From: Lactococcus protaetiae
Lineage (GTDB): Bacteria > Bacillota > Bacilli > Lactobacillales > Streptococcaceae
Assembly: GCF_006965445.1 (NCBI RefSeq)
Contig: NZ_CP041356.1
Span: 1,984,001-2,048,000 of the forward strand
Direction of reading: 5' to 3'
DNA: 64,000 bases
The translations under genes were made by a program, and so were the position numbers. The notes below the pieces were generated by a model, which was given only the letters and a program-made list of their open reading frames with translations, did not search any database and was not told the DNA's origin. This document shows, one piece after another, positions 36,864 through 47,179 of the stretch. The stretch's first letter is position 1. Every line of letters starts with the position of its first letter.

Positions 36864-38984
36864 CTATCTTCGATTAAATAATCGTTTAAAAAAACTCACT
36901 CTCTTTGCCGCATACACTTCTTTTTGCACTTCTACTGAACGTTTCTCCGCTTCTTTTACAAAATACGTTTGAGGGCTCAATTCGCTATGAATCAAGTGAG
37001 TCTGATAAAGCTCATTTGGATGTAAAAAGAAAGTTTTTTTATCATACTTGGTAAATGCTTGGATAATTTCACGCGCTTGATTTACAACTTGCTTGTCATA
37101 CAAACGCGTTGCAATCTCGATACGGTTATCCATATTACGTGTCATCGTATCAGCTGACGAAATCCATATCTCCTGATGTTTTCCACTCCCAAAAGCATAA
37201 ATCCGACTATGCTCTAAAAATCTTCCAACAATTGACCTTACCTCTATTGTTTCACTCTGCTCTTTATTTCCCACTTTCAAAACGCAAGCCCCACGAACAA
37301 TAAGCTGAATTTTTACTCCCTTTTGTGAAGCCTCATAAAGTTTATCAATAATCAGCTTACTCGTAAGTGCATTAACCTTCAGAAAAATATAGCCATCCTG
37401 ATGTGTCATTTGTCGCTCAATTTGTTCATCAATCTTTTTCACAATCATCATACTGATACCAAAAGGAGAAACGACAATTCGCTCATAATTTGGTAATTCA
37501 GAATAACCTGCAACAAAATTAAAGAAACTCACTAAATCACGACCATAGGCGGGATTGGCAGACAGTAAACTAATATCTGTATACATTTTTGAAGTGCTCT
37601 CATTATAGTTTCCTGTTCCGAGGTGAACATAAGATTTTGTTTCCTCACCAACTTTCTTTACAACAAGTAAAGCTTTTGAATGTGTTTTTAAATCTGGCAC
37701 CCCATAAATGACATAAACACCTGCATCCTCAAGCACTTTCACCCACTTCAGATTATTTTCTTCATCAAATCTTGCCTTTAATTCTACAACTGCTGTAACC
37801 TGTTTACCAGCCTTACTCGCGGCACATAATGCCTCAATAACACGCGAATCCTCGGCAACACGGTACAATGTTTGCTTAATCGCAATAGTATCTGGACTTT
37901 TAGCAGCTGCAGATAAGAAATTAAGCACAGGTTGATAAGAATCATAAGGATGATGAAGCAAAATATCTCCCGAATCAATTGTAGAGAAAATATTGCTTTC
38001 TGACCAATCATCTGACTGATTAGGAACAAATGGGCTAAATAACCATTCCGAATGTTGTACTTTTACTTGTGAAATAAATCCAAAAAGTATTGTCAAATCT
38101 AATGGGCCTTTAATAAAATAAAAGTCTCTTTTTTTCAAACAAAGTTCATGCTCAAATTTTTCTAAGTCATGTTTAAATTCATCAAAGTTACCATCACGAA
38201 TAGAAATTTCAATTCGTGATGGTAATCCACGTCTCCGTTCTATCAGATAATCTTCAATTTGTTCAATAATATCATCATCAGGATCTTCTTCAAAGTCAGG
38301 ATTCTGATCTAAAGTCACTCTAAACGTAAAATAACGTTTTAGTTGCCATCCCAAAAATATCTTATCAAAATTCCCTTGAATAACTTCTTCTAAATTAATG
38401 AAAGTTTCTGTTCCCTCCAAAGCAACCAAACGATTAAGTTGCACAGGTAAAGGCAATATCACTCGTGTATCTTCTTTTCCTTCCTTTTGTAAATGCAAAA
38501 AGAGATGAATCAATTGATTTTCTATCTTTGGTGTTGCATGATAAGAATCTAAACCAATTGGTGTCAGGGCTGGTAAAATTATTCGCTCAAAATAATTATC
38601 AGCAAGTGGACGCTCTACTTCATTTAAGTCATCATAACGTTTAAAATAAACCTTTTTCTCTTTTAAATGCTCAAGAAGTTCCTGAAACCTAAGATATTGC
38701 AAATCAAGATTTTTTTGATTTCTCCGATTTAGCTCTTCTAATATTTCTTCATGATTCATTCCTGTTCCAGCAACTTGTTTATGTGCTTCACTTCTAAGAC
38801 GCGCGTTAGATTGTATAGCAGGCACTCTGACCATAAAAAACTCATCTAAGTTATTAGAAGCAATCGCCAAAAATTTTAACTGCTCTAAAATTGGGTAATC
38901 CTCATCATAACTTTTTTCAATCACACGGCGATTAAACAAAAGCCAACTTAAATCTCTATGAAAATACTTTATTTCCTCACCCAT
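36864..38984 (-). CDS. ppk: polyphosphate kinase 1
   Basis: The 706-residue protein has the N-terminal helical domain (FHRDLSWLLFNRRV) and the two phospholipase-D-like C-terminal domains, with the phosphorylated His expected in KTHSKALLVV, plus HLGTGNYNESTSKMYTD and a late SSADTMTRNMDNRIE. It makes polyphosphate from ATP reversibly at the membrane. ppx lies 12 bp upstream, so synthesis and breakdown are made from one transcript. Confidence 0.95.
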   Translation of the reverse strand: MGEEIKYFHRDLSWLLFNRRVIEKSYDEDYPILEQLKFLAIASNNLDEFFMVRVPAIQSNARLRSEAHKQVAGTGMNHEEILEELNRRNQKNLDLQYLRFQELLEHLKEKKVYFKRYDDLNEVERPLADNYFERIILPALTPIGLDSYHATPKIENQLIHLFLHLQKEGKEDTRVILPLPVQLNRLVALEGTETFINLEEVIQGNFDKIFLGWQLKRYFTFRVTLDQNPDFEEDPDDDIIEQIEDYLIERRRGLPSRIEISIRDGNFDEFKHDLEKFEHELCLKKRDFYFIKGPLDLTILFGFISQVKVQHSEWLFSPFVPNQSDDWSESNIFSTIDSGDILLHHPYDSYQPVLNFLSAAAKSPDTIAIKQTLYRVAEDSRVIEALCAASKAGKQVTAVVELKARFDEENNLKWVKVLEDAGVYVIYGVPDLKTHSKALLVVKKVGEETKSYVHLGTGNYNESTSKMYTDISLLSANPAYGRDLVSFFNFVAGYSELPNYERIVVSPFGISMMIVKKIDEQIERQMTHQDGYIFLKVNALTSKLIIDKLYEASQKGVKIQLIVRGACVLKVGNKEQSETIEVRSIVGRFLEHSRIYAFGSGKHQEIWISSADTMTRNMDNRIEIATRLYDKQVVNQAREIIQAFTKYDKKTFFLHPNELYQTHLIHSELSPQTYFVKEAEKRSVEVQKEVYAAKRVSFFKRLFNRR

Positions 38985-38996
38985 TCTGATTTACCC

Positions 38997-40529
38997 CTAA
39001 TTATAAAAATCTAAAATTACTTTTTTCCCTAAAATATATTCTATCTTTTTCTTCTGTCGTTCCGCACGTGAAAGTTCACCATAAGGTGGAAGACTCCATT
39101 TTATCCGAAGTCGATACTTCGCCCCTTCTTTAAGTAGTTCCGCTTTCTCTATTTTATTCATTGGGATTACATTTAACGCATCGCAAAAGCGGACAAGGTT
39201 TCCTGCTTTTAAGATTAATTCAATCTCTGAGTCTTCAAACCAATCATGAAAGGGCGTAAGGTACTGGTTAAACAAAGACTTGTTTTTATAAGAAGCAAGA
39301 AGTGCAATAATAACTCTATCTCGATGTTTAAAACCAGAAATATTACTGTTCGCTAGTAGATAAAAAGTGTGCATTGAACTGTCATCAGCTTCAATATAAG
39401 ACCCTGCCAAATAAAGCATTGAAGCATAATATAAATAATCATTTAACTGCTCAGAGGGTATCACAAGACCTGCTCGAATCATCAAATCCTGAAAAAGCCG
39501 TACACGTTTCAAGCGTTGTTTTGCATTCGCTGGATCAATCCCATAATTAACAAGTAAACGCGCTATCGATGTTCTACGGATTCCCGACACTGGATAGGTT
39601 TCAGGTACCTCTGCATTAATCATATTAATAAGTAGTCCTTCACGTAATCCTTCCTTGACAAAATACATTCGCTCCGCAGAAGTCGTTTCTATTAAAGCTT
39701 GGAACGTTATTGTCGCGGGAATAATAATATCTGCTCGGTCACGTGAAAGACCATCTAAATCCCGAAGTTGTTTTAAAGATTTCGCAGCCAAGAAAAATTT
39801 CGTGCTCTTTATATTTTCAACAGTCATTGAGTAACCATGTAGTCCTGTAATTGGATAACTTACCATTCGTTGATGAATAGAAGCCATATTACGACTTGAG
39901 CCACCCATCGCTACAATAGGAACATTGCGAGCATGAATCCAATCCTGTGTCTTAAATTGAGATCTAACATAGCGCTCACACGCTGCCATTGCCTCCAAAT
40001 CACCTGGTTCTTTACCTTGAAAAAACATTTCCATCAACCGAACTACTCCAAATGGGAAACTATGCGAATGTATAAGTTCGTTACCTCTATAATAAGTGAC
40101 TTCTGTAGATCCTCCACCCATATCTACCGTATATGCTTCTTCAAAAGTAGTTAAATGACTTACCGCATATTGACCATAAGCCGCCTCTTCTTTTTCCGAC
40201 AAAAGTCTAATTTTAAAGTTTGAACGTCGTTCCAGCTCCTTAAGAACATCCGAAGAATTCCTTGCTTGCCTTATGACAGCTGTAGCAGTCGTTATTGTTT
40301 TTTTAGGGTGATAAAGCTTGATAATATCTTCAAATATTCTCAAAGTTTTGATTAACTCATCTATTCCTATTTGCGAGAGATTACCATATTCATCCAAATA
40401 CTGATAAAGGCGAATAGGCATTTTTATGTCTTGAATTTCTTTATAAGTATATTCTTTTTGAATATCATAGATAACCAGTCTAACGCTATTTGAACCTATA
40501 TCTATAAGTGCTATTTTATGTCTTTTCAT
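38997..40529 (-). CDS. ppx: exopolyphosphatase, Ppx/GppA family
   Basis: The 510-residue protein has the actin-like ATPase fold motifs IDIGSNSVRLVIYD and VDMGGGSTEVTYY, a catalytic Glu region near residue 120 and a C-terminal HD-like helical domain. It releases phosphate from polyphosphate ends; guanosine pentaphosphate activity is also possible in this family. It precedes ppk in the same operon. Confidence 0.93.
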   Translation of the reverse strand: MKRHKIALIDIGSNSVRLVIYDIQKEYTYKEIQDIKMPIRLYQYLDEYGNLSQIGIDELIKTLRIFEDIIKLYHPKKTITTATAVIRQARNSSDVLKELERRSNFKIRLLSEKEEAAYGQYAVSHLTTFEEAYTVDMGGGSTEVTYYRGNELIHSHSFPFGVVRLMEMFFQGKEPGDLEAMAACERYVRSQFKTQDWIHARNVPIVAMGGSSRNMASIHQRMVSYPITGLHGYSMTVENIKSTKFFLAAKSLKQLRDLDGLSRDRADIIIPATITFQALIETTSAERMYFVKEGLREGLLINMINAEVPETYPVSGIRRTSIARLLVNYGIDPANAKQRLKRVRLFQDLMIRAGLVIPSEQLNDYLYYASMLYLAGSYIEADDSSMHTFYLLANSNISGFKHRDRVIIALLASYKNKSLFNQYLTPFHDWFEDSEIELILKAGNLVRFCDALNVIPMNKIEKAELLKEGAKYRLRIKWSLPPYGELSRAERQKKKIEYILGKKVILDFYN

Positions 40530-40624
40530 CCACGTTCTCCATTCTTAATTTTATCATGATTGATATTGATTGTTTGTAAATATTGCGTAAATATGTATTG
40601 ATGATGGATAAATGTTCGGAAATA

Positions 40625-40648
40625 AAAGGAGCCAAATCTAGCTCCTTT
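40625..40648 (-). terminator. terminator overlapping the queG stop codon
   Basis: AAAGGAGC pairs with GCTCCTTT around an 8-base loop, with T residues beyond on the minus strand. Confidence 0.7.
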
Positions 40649-41701
40649 ATTTCCGAGGACGAATTCGTATCTTACCATTTTCCAAACGTTCAATCGCCCA
40701 TTCAGCAGCATCAACCATATAATCTCGAACATCATTCGTCTTAATTTCGTGGAGTTTTGGAAGAGCTGTTTTATCATTGCTATTTGCTAAGGCATAGATA
40801 GCATTACGTTGCAAAGGATTTTTTCCCCGCCAAGAACCAGCCATTGAACCAAATTTATTGATAAATTGTTTATTAGAGAGATCAAGTAAGGGCAGGAGCT
40901 CAGGATTAGTTAGCTCAGGGTCTGGTTCCATTTCTGGATGAAAATGACTATTGATACCTTTATTATAAGGACAAACAACTTGGCAAATATCACAACCATA
41001 GATAACAGTTTTAATTTTTTCACGAAATTCTTCTGGCATTTTCCCTTTAGCTTGTGTCTGAAAGCTCAGACAACGAGGAGCATCAAGTCTACCGTCACCA
41101 AGAAGCGCTGAAGTTGGACAAAAATCTACACAACGCGTACAGTCACCACAACCATAATCAACAGGAAGATCAGGAGCAATTTCAAGATTAGTGACAAGTT
41201 CACCTAAAAACATCCATGAACCAAATTCTTTGTTAATCAATAAACCATTTTTTCCGATAAAACCGAGTCCTGCTCTAGCTGCAACTGCAACATCAACAAG
41301 CGCTCCTGTATCAACCATCGCTTTATAATGAAACTCACCTGCAAGTTGTTCAATCCCTTCGGCCAGAGATTTAAGTTTACGTTGCAAAACAAAATGATAA
41401 TCTTCCCCCAAGAACCTCGTGAAAACTGACCACGTCTATATTCAGTTTTCTCAGGTTTCTCTTCAGCCCTATTAGGATAAGCAATACCAATAGAGATAAT
41501 AGTTTTAGCATCTTCAACTGCTAGTCTGGGATACAGACGTTCCTCAAGATTTTGATGTTCAAAACCACTTGTATGTCCTGCTTCTTTTTGCTCAACAAGA
41601 GATTTTCTAAGATATTCAAAATTATCAGCTGTTGTAAAGCCGATTTTTTGAATGTTTAGGTCTGAGGCAAGTTGTTGTATAGCTAATTTCAGATTTATCA
41701 T
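40647..41701 (-). CDS. queG: epoxyqueuosine reductase, frameshifted in this sequence
   Basis: Two frames make a 351-residue QueG. The N-terminal cobalamin-binding part includes RGQFSRGSWGEDYHFVL at the break. Two 4Fe-4S motifs follow (CGDCTRCVDFCP and CDICQVVCPYN), then a HEAT-like C-terminal repeat. It performs the last step of queuosine formation in tRNA. The break is at five G (coding strand of 41405-41409); a sixth G restores the conserved SWGEDYH. It is likely intact in the organism. Confidence 0.9.
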
Positions 41702-41760
41702 ATCTCAATTATGGCACAAATATTTATTATATGTCAATTACTATTGCCAACTACTACAAT

Positions 41761-41789
41761 AAAAAAGCATGAGAACCTCATCTCATACT
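41761..41789 (-). terminator. terminator at the end of the T7SS locus
   Basis: On the minus strand AGTATGAGA pairs with TCTCATGCT and is followed by TTTTTT. It lies 38-66 bp after the esaA stop codon and should end the Ess transcript. Confidence 0.8.
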
Positions 41790-41826
41790 TTTAACTTAGC
41801 ATTTAAATTCTATCGATACTATCTTT

Positions 41827-44645
41827 TCAAGCTTTTCTACGAACAATATACATTCCTACTCCACCTATAATGATTCCTCCAAATAAAGCAGGAATCCAAA
41901 TTAAATTAATCGTTTGCTTTTTTGTTTTTTCTGCCTTTGGAGTAATATTTTTTACAGTCAACGGCTGAGCAAAGAAATTATAAATTGGGATTGGATTAAC
42001 TCCTGGAGCGCGAGTGTTGGCAAGAACCGTTGAGAAGTTTGTAGAATAGTCCTTACTCTTTTTCAAATCTTTAGTTCCTACGCTCAATATTTCTCCCGTT
42101 CCATCAAGTACTTTTTGTGCATTAGCCTTTGTCACATTGACCCCTTTGACCATTTCCTCAAATTGATTACTATTATCTTTGATTGCTTTGGCATTATTAG
42201 CCGTATCAGTTGCAGACTTACTTGTACTTGTCATCAAACTAGAAATCATTTTGTAGATGCTATCTCCACCATTAGGATCAATATAGAGATTGGGGTCTGT
42301 TTGATTATACTCGTTCCAATTTTTTACTGCAAGTAAATCAGCCTTGGAATCTTTCCACGATTTGTAACTTTCATCATTTGCTTTAGTTGCTGTATTATAC
42401 CAATTTTGGAGAGCAGTCATTTGAGTAGCAAAATAAGAACTAGGAAGATTTTCTGATAGAGTATTCTCCGTTTGACTCAATGTATCTATGCGTTCTTGTA
42501 GTTCTGATAAAATTTGAATAATTTGTTTTAAGTTAGACTGTCCTAAGTCTTGATAATCTGTAACATCTTGATTCCCTAACCGTTCCTGAATAGTATTGAT
42601 ATCCATGTTACCATAACGATTATAAACAGAATTTTCATTATTGTCTTGGAAATCTTTTTCACTTGGTAATTGACCGTTTTCTGAGGCCACCATCAATGAG
42701 TCATCTTCAGGATTTCCATAAATAAAATTAATTAACTGTGTACTCGTATCAATTTTATTAAACATACTAGTCAGAGTTTCAAAATAAGTTTGACCAACTG
42801 CATTATTTACTGGTTGCTCTGGATTTAAAACAAATTGGATTGTCCCTGTTTTAGAACTACTTCCATCATAAGTCGTCAATGTTGCAGTGGAAATCTGTGT
42901 AGAACCAAAATCAACTGAGTAAGTCACTGTCAAAACCGCATCACCTGCACATGAATAGCTTTTTTCTACCATTTGGACCGTTCCGTCTGGGTTCATGATA
43001 GGTTTACCATTGGCATCCAATGCAGGTTCTTCTTTTATATAATTTTGATTGTTCAATGTGACGGTTGTATTATCACTGCTGACACTTGGATTGTTTTCTC
43101 CTGAGCCACTAACATTAGAAACACTGATTGTTGTACCTGGTGCGGTAAGCTTAACATAACCAATGTTCCCTTTCGGAATCTTTAAGGTTACGGTCTTCTC
43201 CATTGTTTGATGAGGTGTATTATCAGGCAATGTTATTTCATCCAATTCACCAGTCTGCACTCCGAAAGCTGAAGCATAATTTTTAAGGAAGTTAAGTTCT
43301 TTTTGATATTCATCAGCTTTCTCTTGCGTAAGTGAGTTATTTTCAACTAAACGGTTAAATAAATCAGTATAATCACTTGAGTTGACAGAAATATCTTCCA
43401 ATAAAGAGGAGATTTGTGCTGAATAATTTTGCTTACTGTCCAATAGTGATTCTTGAGTGAAAGATTTCTCTAATTTCTCGGCTAATGCTTTACGCGCATA
43501 AGTTGAATCTGGGTCTTCAACAATACTTTGGAGATTGTCATACTTATAGTTAGAATCATTAATACTGATATCCGAAGCAAAAAACTGCTGTAAAACATCT
43601 TGTTCCAATCCAAATAACTCTGTTCTTTGTTGAGCAAGTTGAGTGATTTGATTCCCAATATCATCTCTTTTTTCCGTGATTAACGTATTATATTGAGCTA
43701 TTTGATTTGTCAAATCAGGATAAACACCTTGTGAAGTTCCATCACTATTTTGAGATGAAAATTGATTGAAATTCGTCAGATTAGCAGTATAAAGTCCTTT
43801 AAATTGGTCAAAGTAGAATGCAGTATCTGAGGTAAATTGGTGAGTAATACCAGCATTAGCATGTTCTACATTGATTTGTGCAATTTTTTGATTATCTTTA
43901 AAGAAATTTTGTAGAGGAACCTGCTGACTATTCAATGTCTTACTTGTTGAATCCAGCATATTTTGCACACTACTAGTAAAGCTATTTTGAGATTGAATCC
44001 ATGAACTATTCTGGACTTAAGAGAATTAGCTTGACTGATTGTAGAGGTATATGATTCAGCTGTCGTCTTGAACGGTGGAAGTACATTTGCACCTAATTGA
44101 TTAAGTAAAGTACCTTGACTTCCAACGACATCCTGCATCGCCCCTTGAGCGCTCGAAACATTGTTAGCCACACTTGAATAATACATTTGAACAATACGCG
44201 TGTTAAAATCATAAAGCAATCCATTGATTTTATTATCTAATTGAACATTATTGACCTGATTTTGCCCCGTTTCAATTTTATAATTTACTTCCGCTTTTTC
44301 GGGTGCAAGTGCTTGAAGGGATAAAAGATTAGAAGTAAAATTTTGTGGAAGATAAATCACAGCATTTACAGAACCATCTTTATAAGCTCGCTCTGCCACA
44401 CTTCGTGAAGCAACTTGCCAGTTATACTTATCGTCATTTGAAACCAAGTCTACAAAGCTTTTACCAAAATTGTAGCTCTTCCCCTCAAATTTACCACTTT
44501 CGTCCTCATTGACCAAAACAATCGTTGGTTTGGACACCGACTGTCCCGCTGCTTCCTTTGGACGACTTAACCACCAAAAAGAAACACCAAGTCCAATTAT
44601 AGCAATTACTAGAATACCACCAGTTATTACCGTTTTTTTCTTCAT
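41827..44645 (-). CDS. esaA: type VII secretion component EsaA (YueB/Pip-like), frameshifted in this sequence
   Basis: Two frames join to a 939-residue protein. The N-terminal helix (about residues 7-29) is followed by the YhgE/Pip-type start (TIVLVNEDESG) and a very long extracellular coiled-coil-rich region. The frames meet near 44013, where one added C on the coding strand gives a continuous LKSQNSSWIQSQNSF reading. EsaA bridges T7SSb subunits outside the membrane; homologues serve as phage receptors. The C-terminus has only one clear helix (LIWIPALFGGIIIGGVGMYI), fewer than the several reported for well-studied EsaA. The gene is last in the locus, far from essC. Confidence 0.8.
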
Positions 44646-44668
44646 ATCTATTACCTTCTCCTTTAGCT

Positions 44669-45035
44669 TTATCCACCAATTGTTACTAATGAATTAAATT
44701 GAATTAAATCATCACTAATAATCAGTGGAATGATATTTAACACTCCACCTTTATTTATAATCCATCTAATTGAACGTACCTTTTTAGTCGCATCATCTAT
44801 TTTTTCAAGAACATCTTTATCCTGTTTACTATCATGCATCTTAGTAAACCAAGCCTCACCAATACATTTGAGTAAGGTGTAACTATAAATATTTACAACT
44901 GTGCCACTTAGCAAAATAACATTTTGAACAATTTGTTTCAAATCATCATCATCAAAAGCAGAGGAAGCACGTGTAATAGTCGGAATGATAAGTGCAGAAA
45001 ACAAATCTTTCCCTGCACCAATAGAAGCTGTCTAG
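44669..45035 (-). pseudogene. remnant of an LXG toxin gene
   Basis: The piece LFSALIIPTITRASSAFDD matches the LXG N-terminal domains at 48 and 53 kb. It is fused by a deletion to KQIVQNVILLSGTVVN from later in the same domain and then to an unrelated hydrophobic tail (IIPLIISDDLIQF). A second deletion joins it upstream to a broken Lap2-like gene (TASIGAGK immediately after the Lap2 fragment's stop). No intact start or complete domain remains. Confidence 0.75.
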
Positions 45036-45313
45036 GTCAGATTTTCTTGTTGCTGCGTGATAAAATTTTTAAGAAATTGAGATTTTCCCTGATTTTCTTC
45101 AAAATCCCACTGAGCTGAAAAACTCCCAGACTTCATCATTTCACTGTCAATTTCCAACAGGTTTCGAAATTCTTTTTCTGTTGTTTGTTCAAAATTTTCT
45201 AAAGTATTTTTAAGTTGAAATTGTTGAGCTTTCAAATCATCTAATGTTCGCTCTGTTTGAAGAATTTTTTGGTTATATTCATAACGCGCATCGGCACTTT
45301 TATCTTTTACCAT
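45032..45313 (-). pseudogene. truncated Lap2-like (DUF3958) gene
   Basis: Residues 1-93 are identical or nearly so to the intact copy at 53779, starting MVKDKSADARYEYNQK. The reading frame ends early at the deletion junction after QQQENLT, removing the C-terminal quarter. Confidence 0.8.
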
Positions 45314-45320
45314 TTTTCTC

Positions 45321-45527
45321 TCACTTCTTCTTAAAAATCGCTTGGTCTGCTGTGTCCATTTCCTCCCTGACAGCAGCGAGCTGTTTAAATTTCCCTGCCT
45401 GCATCTTCACGCAGTTCATCAGTTTTTCCAAATCTCCTAACATTTGATTGGCGACGTTCTTTCCCGCACTCATTCCTGAGATATTACTTTGGCTGAAATG
45501 GATCGTTTGTTTACTGCTTTTTTGCCA
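45321..45527 (-). pseudogene. 5'-truncated Lap1-like (DUF3130/TIGR04197) gene
   Basis: Sequence from SSKQTIHFSQSNISGM to the end AIFKKK is nearly identical to the intact copy at 54149, but its first 20 or so codons are replaced by an essC fragment through a deletion near 45527. Confidence 0.8.
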
Positions 45528-45698
45528 GAGCAAAGCACCGCATCATCCGCAAATTTGTCCCAAAAATTGATGCTGTCTAAATCATCAAGCTCTACATCAT
45601 TATTTAGTGCGATCATCTGTTCTAAAACAAATGGTAATAGAAGTTTAGCTTGTTTCATGTTTTTCGAGAAAACGCCTAATGTTCATCTCTTGATTTGA
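45528..45698 (-). pseudogene. fragment of the essC 3' region
   Basis: KQAKLLLPFVLEQMIALNND with the following LDSINFWDKFADDAVL corresponds to the EssC third ATPase domain around 55250-55420 ([20 protein letters not shown]). The copy has diverged and is followed directly by the Lap1 remnant, so it marks an old duplication of the essC-to-LXG block. Confidence 0.75.
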
Positions 45699-45740
45699 TA
45701 GTTCTTTCATCGCTGAACTTCTTATTTTAAATTAAACAAT

Positions 45741-46142
45741 CTATTTCAGATACTTAGTTGCATAATCGTTATAACGAGGTTGAACAGTTTTATTCATTGC
45801 ATATAACATTTTCCCTTTAAGGGAATCATCCGTTGAATTAGGTTTAATCATAATAGCGATATTCTTGTTCTTGACAGGGAAAATAATCGTATAGTTTTGA
45901 CCATCTTGTTTTATACCATAATATTTAATCCCATTCTCAGTGCCAATTGCATTCTGTGTGTAATTGTATGTCTGACCATCTACAGTTACTTTCTTGTCGG
46001 TAAATATTATTGTAGAATTTTTACCCGCTCCGTCCTGAGCTTTCCAAGTTCCTTGTATTGATTTTGAACCACTACAACCAGCGAGAACAACTAGACTTAC
46101 AACCAATCCCAACAGCAAAAAAACCATTTTATTCTTTTTCAT
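45741..46142 (-). CDS. small lipoprotein in the T7SS cargo region
   Basis: The 133-residue protein has a lipoprotein signal peptide with the lipobox LAGC (Cys about residue 23). A small, probably beta-rich domain follows (GTWKAQDGAGKNSTIIFTD) of about 100 residues. It should be anchored on the outer membrane face. It follows the LpqN-like gene with a short overlap and belongs to the genes downstream of LXG toxin 3. It may help protect the producing cell or act as an accessory; the function is not known. Confidence 0.75.
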   Translation of the reverse strand: MKKNKMVFLLLGLVVSLVVLAGCSGSKSIQGTWKAQDGAGKNSTIIFTDKKVTVDGQTYNYTQNAIGTENGIKYYGIKQDGQNYTIIFPVKNKNIAIMIKPNSTDDSLKGKMLYAMNKTVQPRYNDYATKYLK

Positions 46143-46613
46143 TTACTTTGACACTCCTTAACATTTTTTGGATTTCTTCATAATTTTTATTTTTCTCTTC
46201 TTCTTCTTGAAGCTTAGTCGTCCCGTAACGCTAATCATAAACTTAGTATCATTACTCATAATGAAAGAAATAGCAACAAGTTGAGCTAATGCCCCTATAT
46301 TTTGATTGATGTAAGCAAATTCTTCAACTTTCCACTGTTGATCATTTATTTCATACAATGAATTAGAAAAGATATTAAGTTTTTCAAAGTTTTGAATATA
46401 CTTTTGAAGTTCGGCCGTATTGCTTGCAAAATCATAACTTTTTTCAACTTTCTTAATATCAATTAAGACATTTGAGAAAAAACTCGAACTGTCCTCTTTT
46501 GTCAAAGCAATAACAGAGTTAGGAAGACTTTGACTTTCCCATCCTTCCTGAACATCTATTTCAACACTTGGTAATTGTGGAAATTCCTGACTTGGAAATT
46601 TTTTAATTGTCAT
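46129..46613 (-). CDS. LpqN/DUF1795-like cytoplasmic protein, frameshifted in this sequence
   Basis: As read, the protein is 151 residues with an odd basic end (FKKKKRKIKIMKK). One added G at GGG (coding strand of 46222-46224) changes the end to VTGTTKLQEEEEKNKN and so on, giving 161 residues that stop just inside the lipoprotein gene. The N-terminal part (VEIDVQEGWESQS...SSFFSNVLIDIKKV) resembles the mixed alpha/beta fold of LpqN/DcrB/DUF1795 proteins, some of which occur beside type VII loci. No signal peptide is present. Assignment is tentative. Confidence 0.5.
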
Positions 46614-47164
46614 CTTAAATTCCTCATTTCTTTTAATTTTTCAATTCTCGGATGAATCATGTCCACCTCTAAGTTTCCTTGTACCACGCTGCACAAAGTA
46701 GTTCTTTCAAAAAAAACATTTTCTGGCAATGCTTTAGTAGGTTCTGTTTCACATTGAATCATCACAATGCCAAATATTCCACCTTTACCAGAACTATCGA
46801 GAGAACTTCCTGTAAAAATATAGGTAAATGCTCGAAACTTTGTTTCCTCGTAAATGCCAGAAATCACATAGGCAACCTTTATATTTGCTCCTCTACCGAA
46901 AGGATAAGTCTGATAATTCGCATATTTTTCAACAAAGGGATTTGTAAACAGCTTCAAATTAACAATCATTCCAGTTTTACTCGTTTTTGAACTTTCACGA
47001 TAAGATAATTGTCCTTGAGCTTTATCAAACTGATAGCCATGTTCATTGGCAAACTGTTCATACTTTTTATTTTCACGCACAGCACGATAAATCGAAAAAT
47101 AAACGATAAAACCTGTCATTGCAAAAATGATCACCAAAAATAATAGGATTAAAATTATTACCAT
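46610..47164 (-). CDS. single-pass membrane protein following LXG toxin 3
   Basis: The 184-residue protein has one N-terminal helix (about residues 2-25) and a cytoplasmic-type soluble domain with no recognised motif. It is the first gene after the toxin 3 gene and overlaps the next gene by 4 bp. Position makes it the leading immunity candidate for toxin 3, but it does not look like the DUF443 proteins beside toxins 1 and 2. Confidence 0.6.
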   Translation of the reverse strand: MVIILILLFLVIIFAMTGFIVYFSIYRAVRENKKYEQFANEHGYQFDKAQGQLSYRESSKTSKTGMIVNLKLFTNPFVEKYANYQTYPFGRGANIKVAYVISGIYEETKFRAFTYIFTGSSLDSSGKGGIFGIVMIQCETEPTKALPENVFFERTTLCSVVQGNLEVDMIHPRIEKLKEMRNLR

Positions 47165-47179
47165 TCAAAATTCTCCTCT

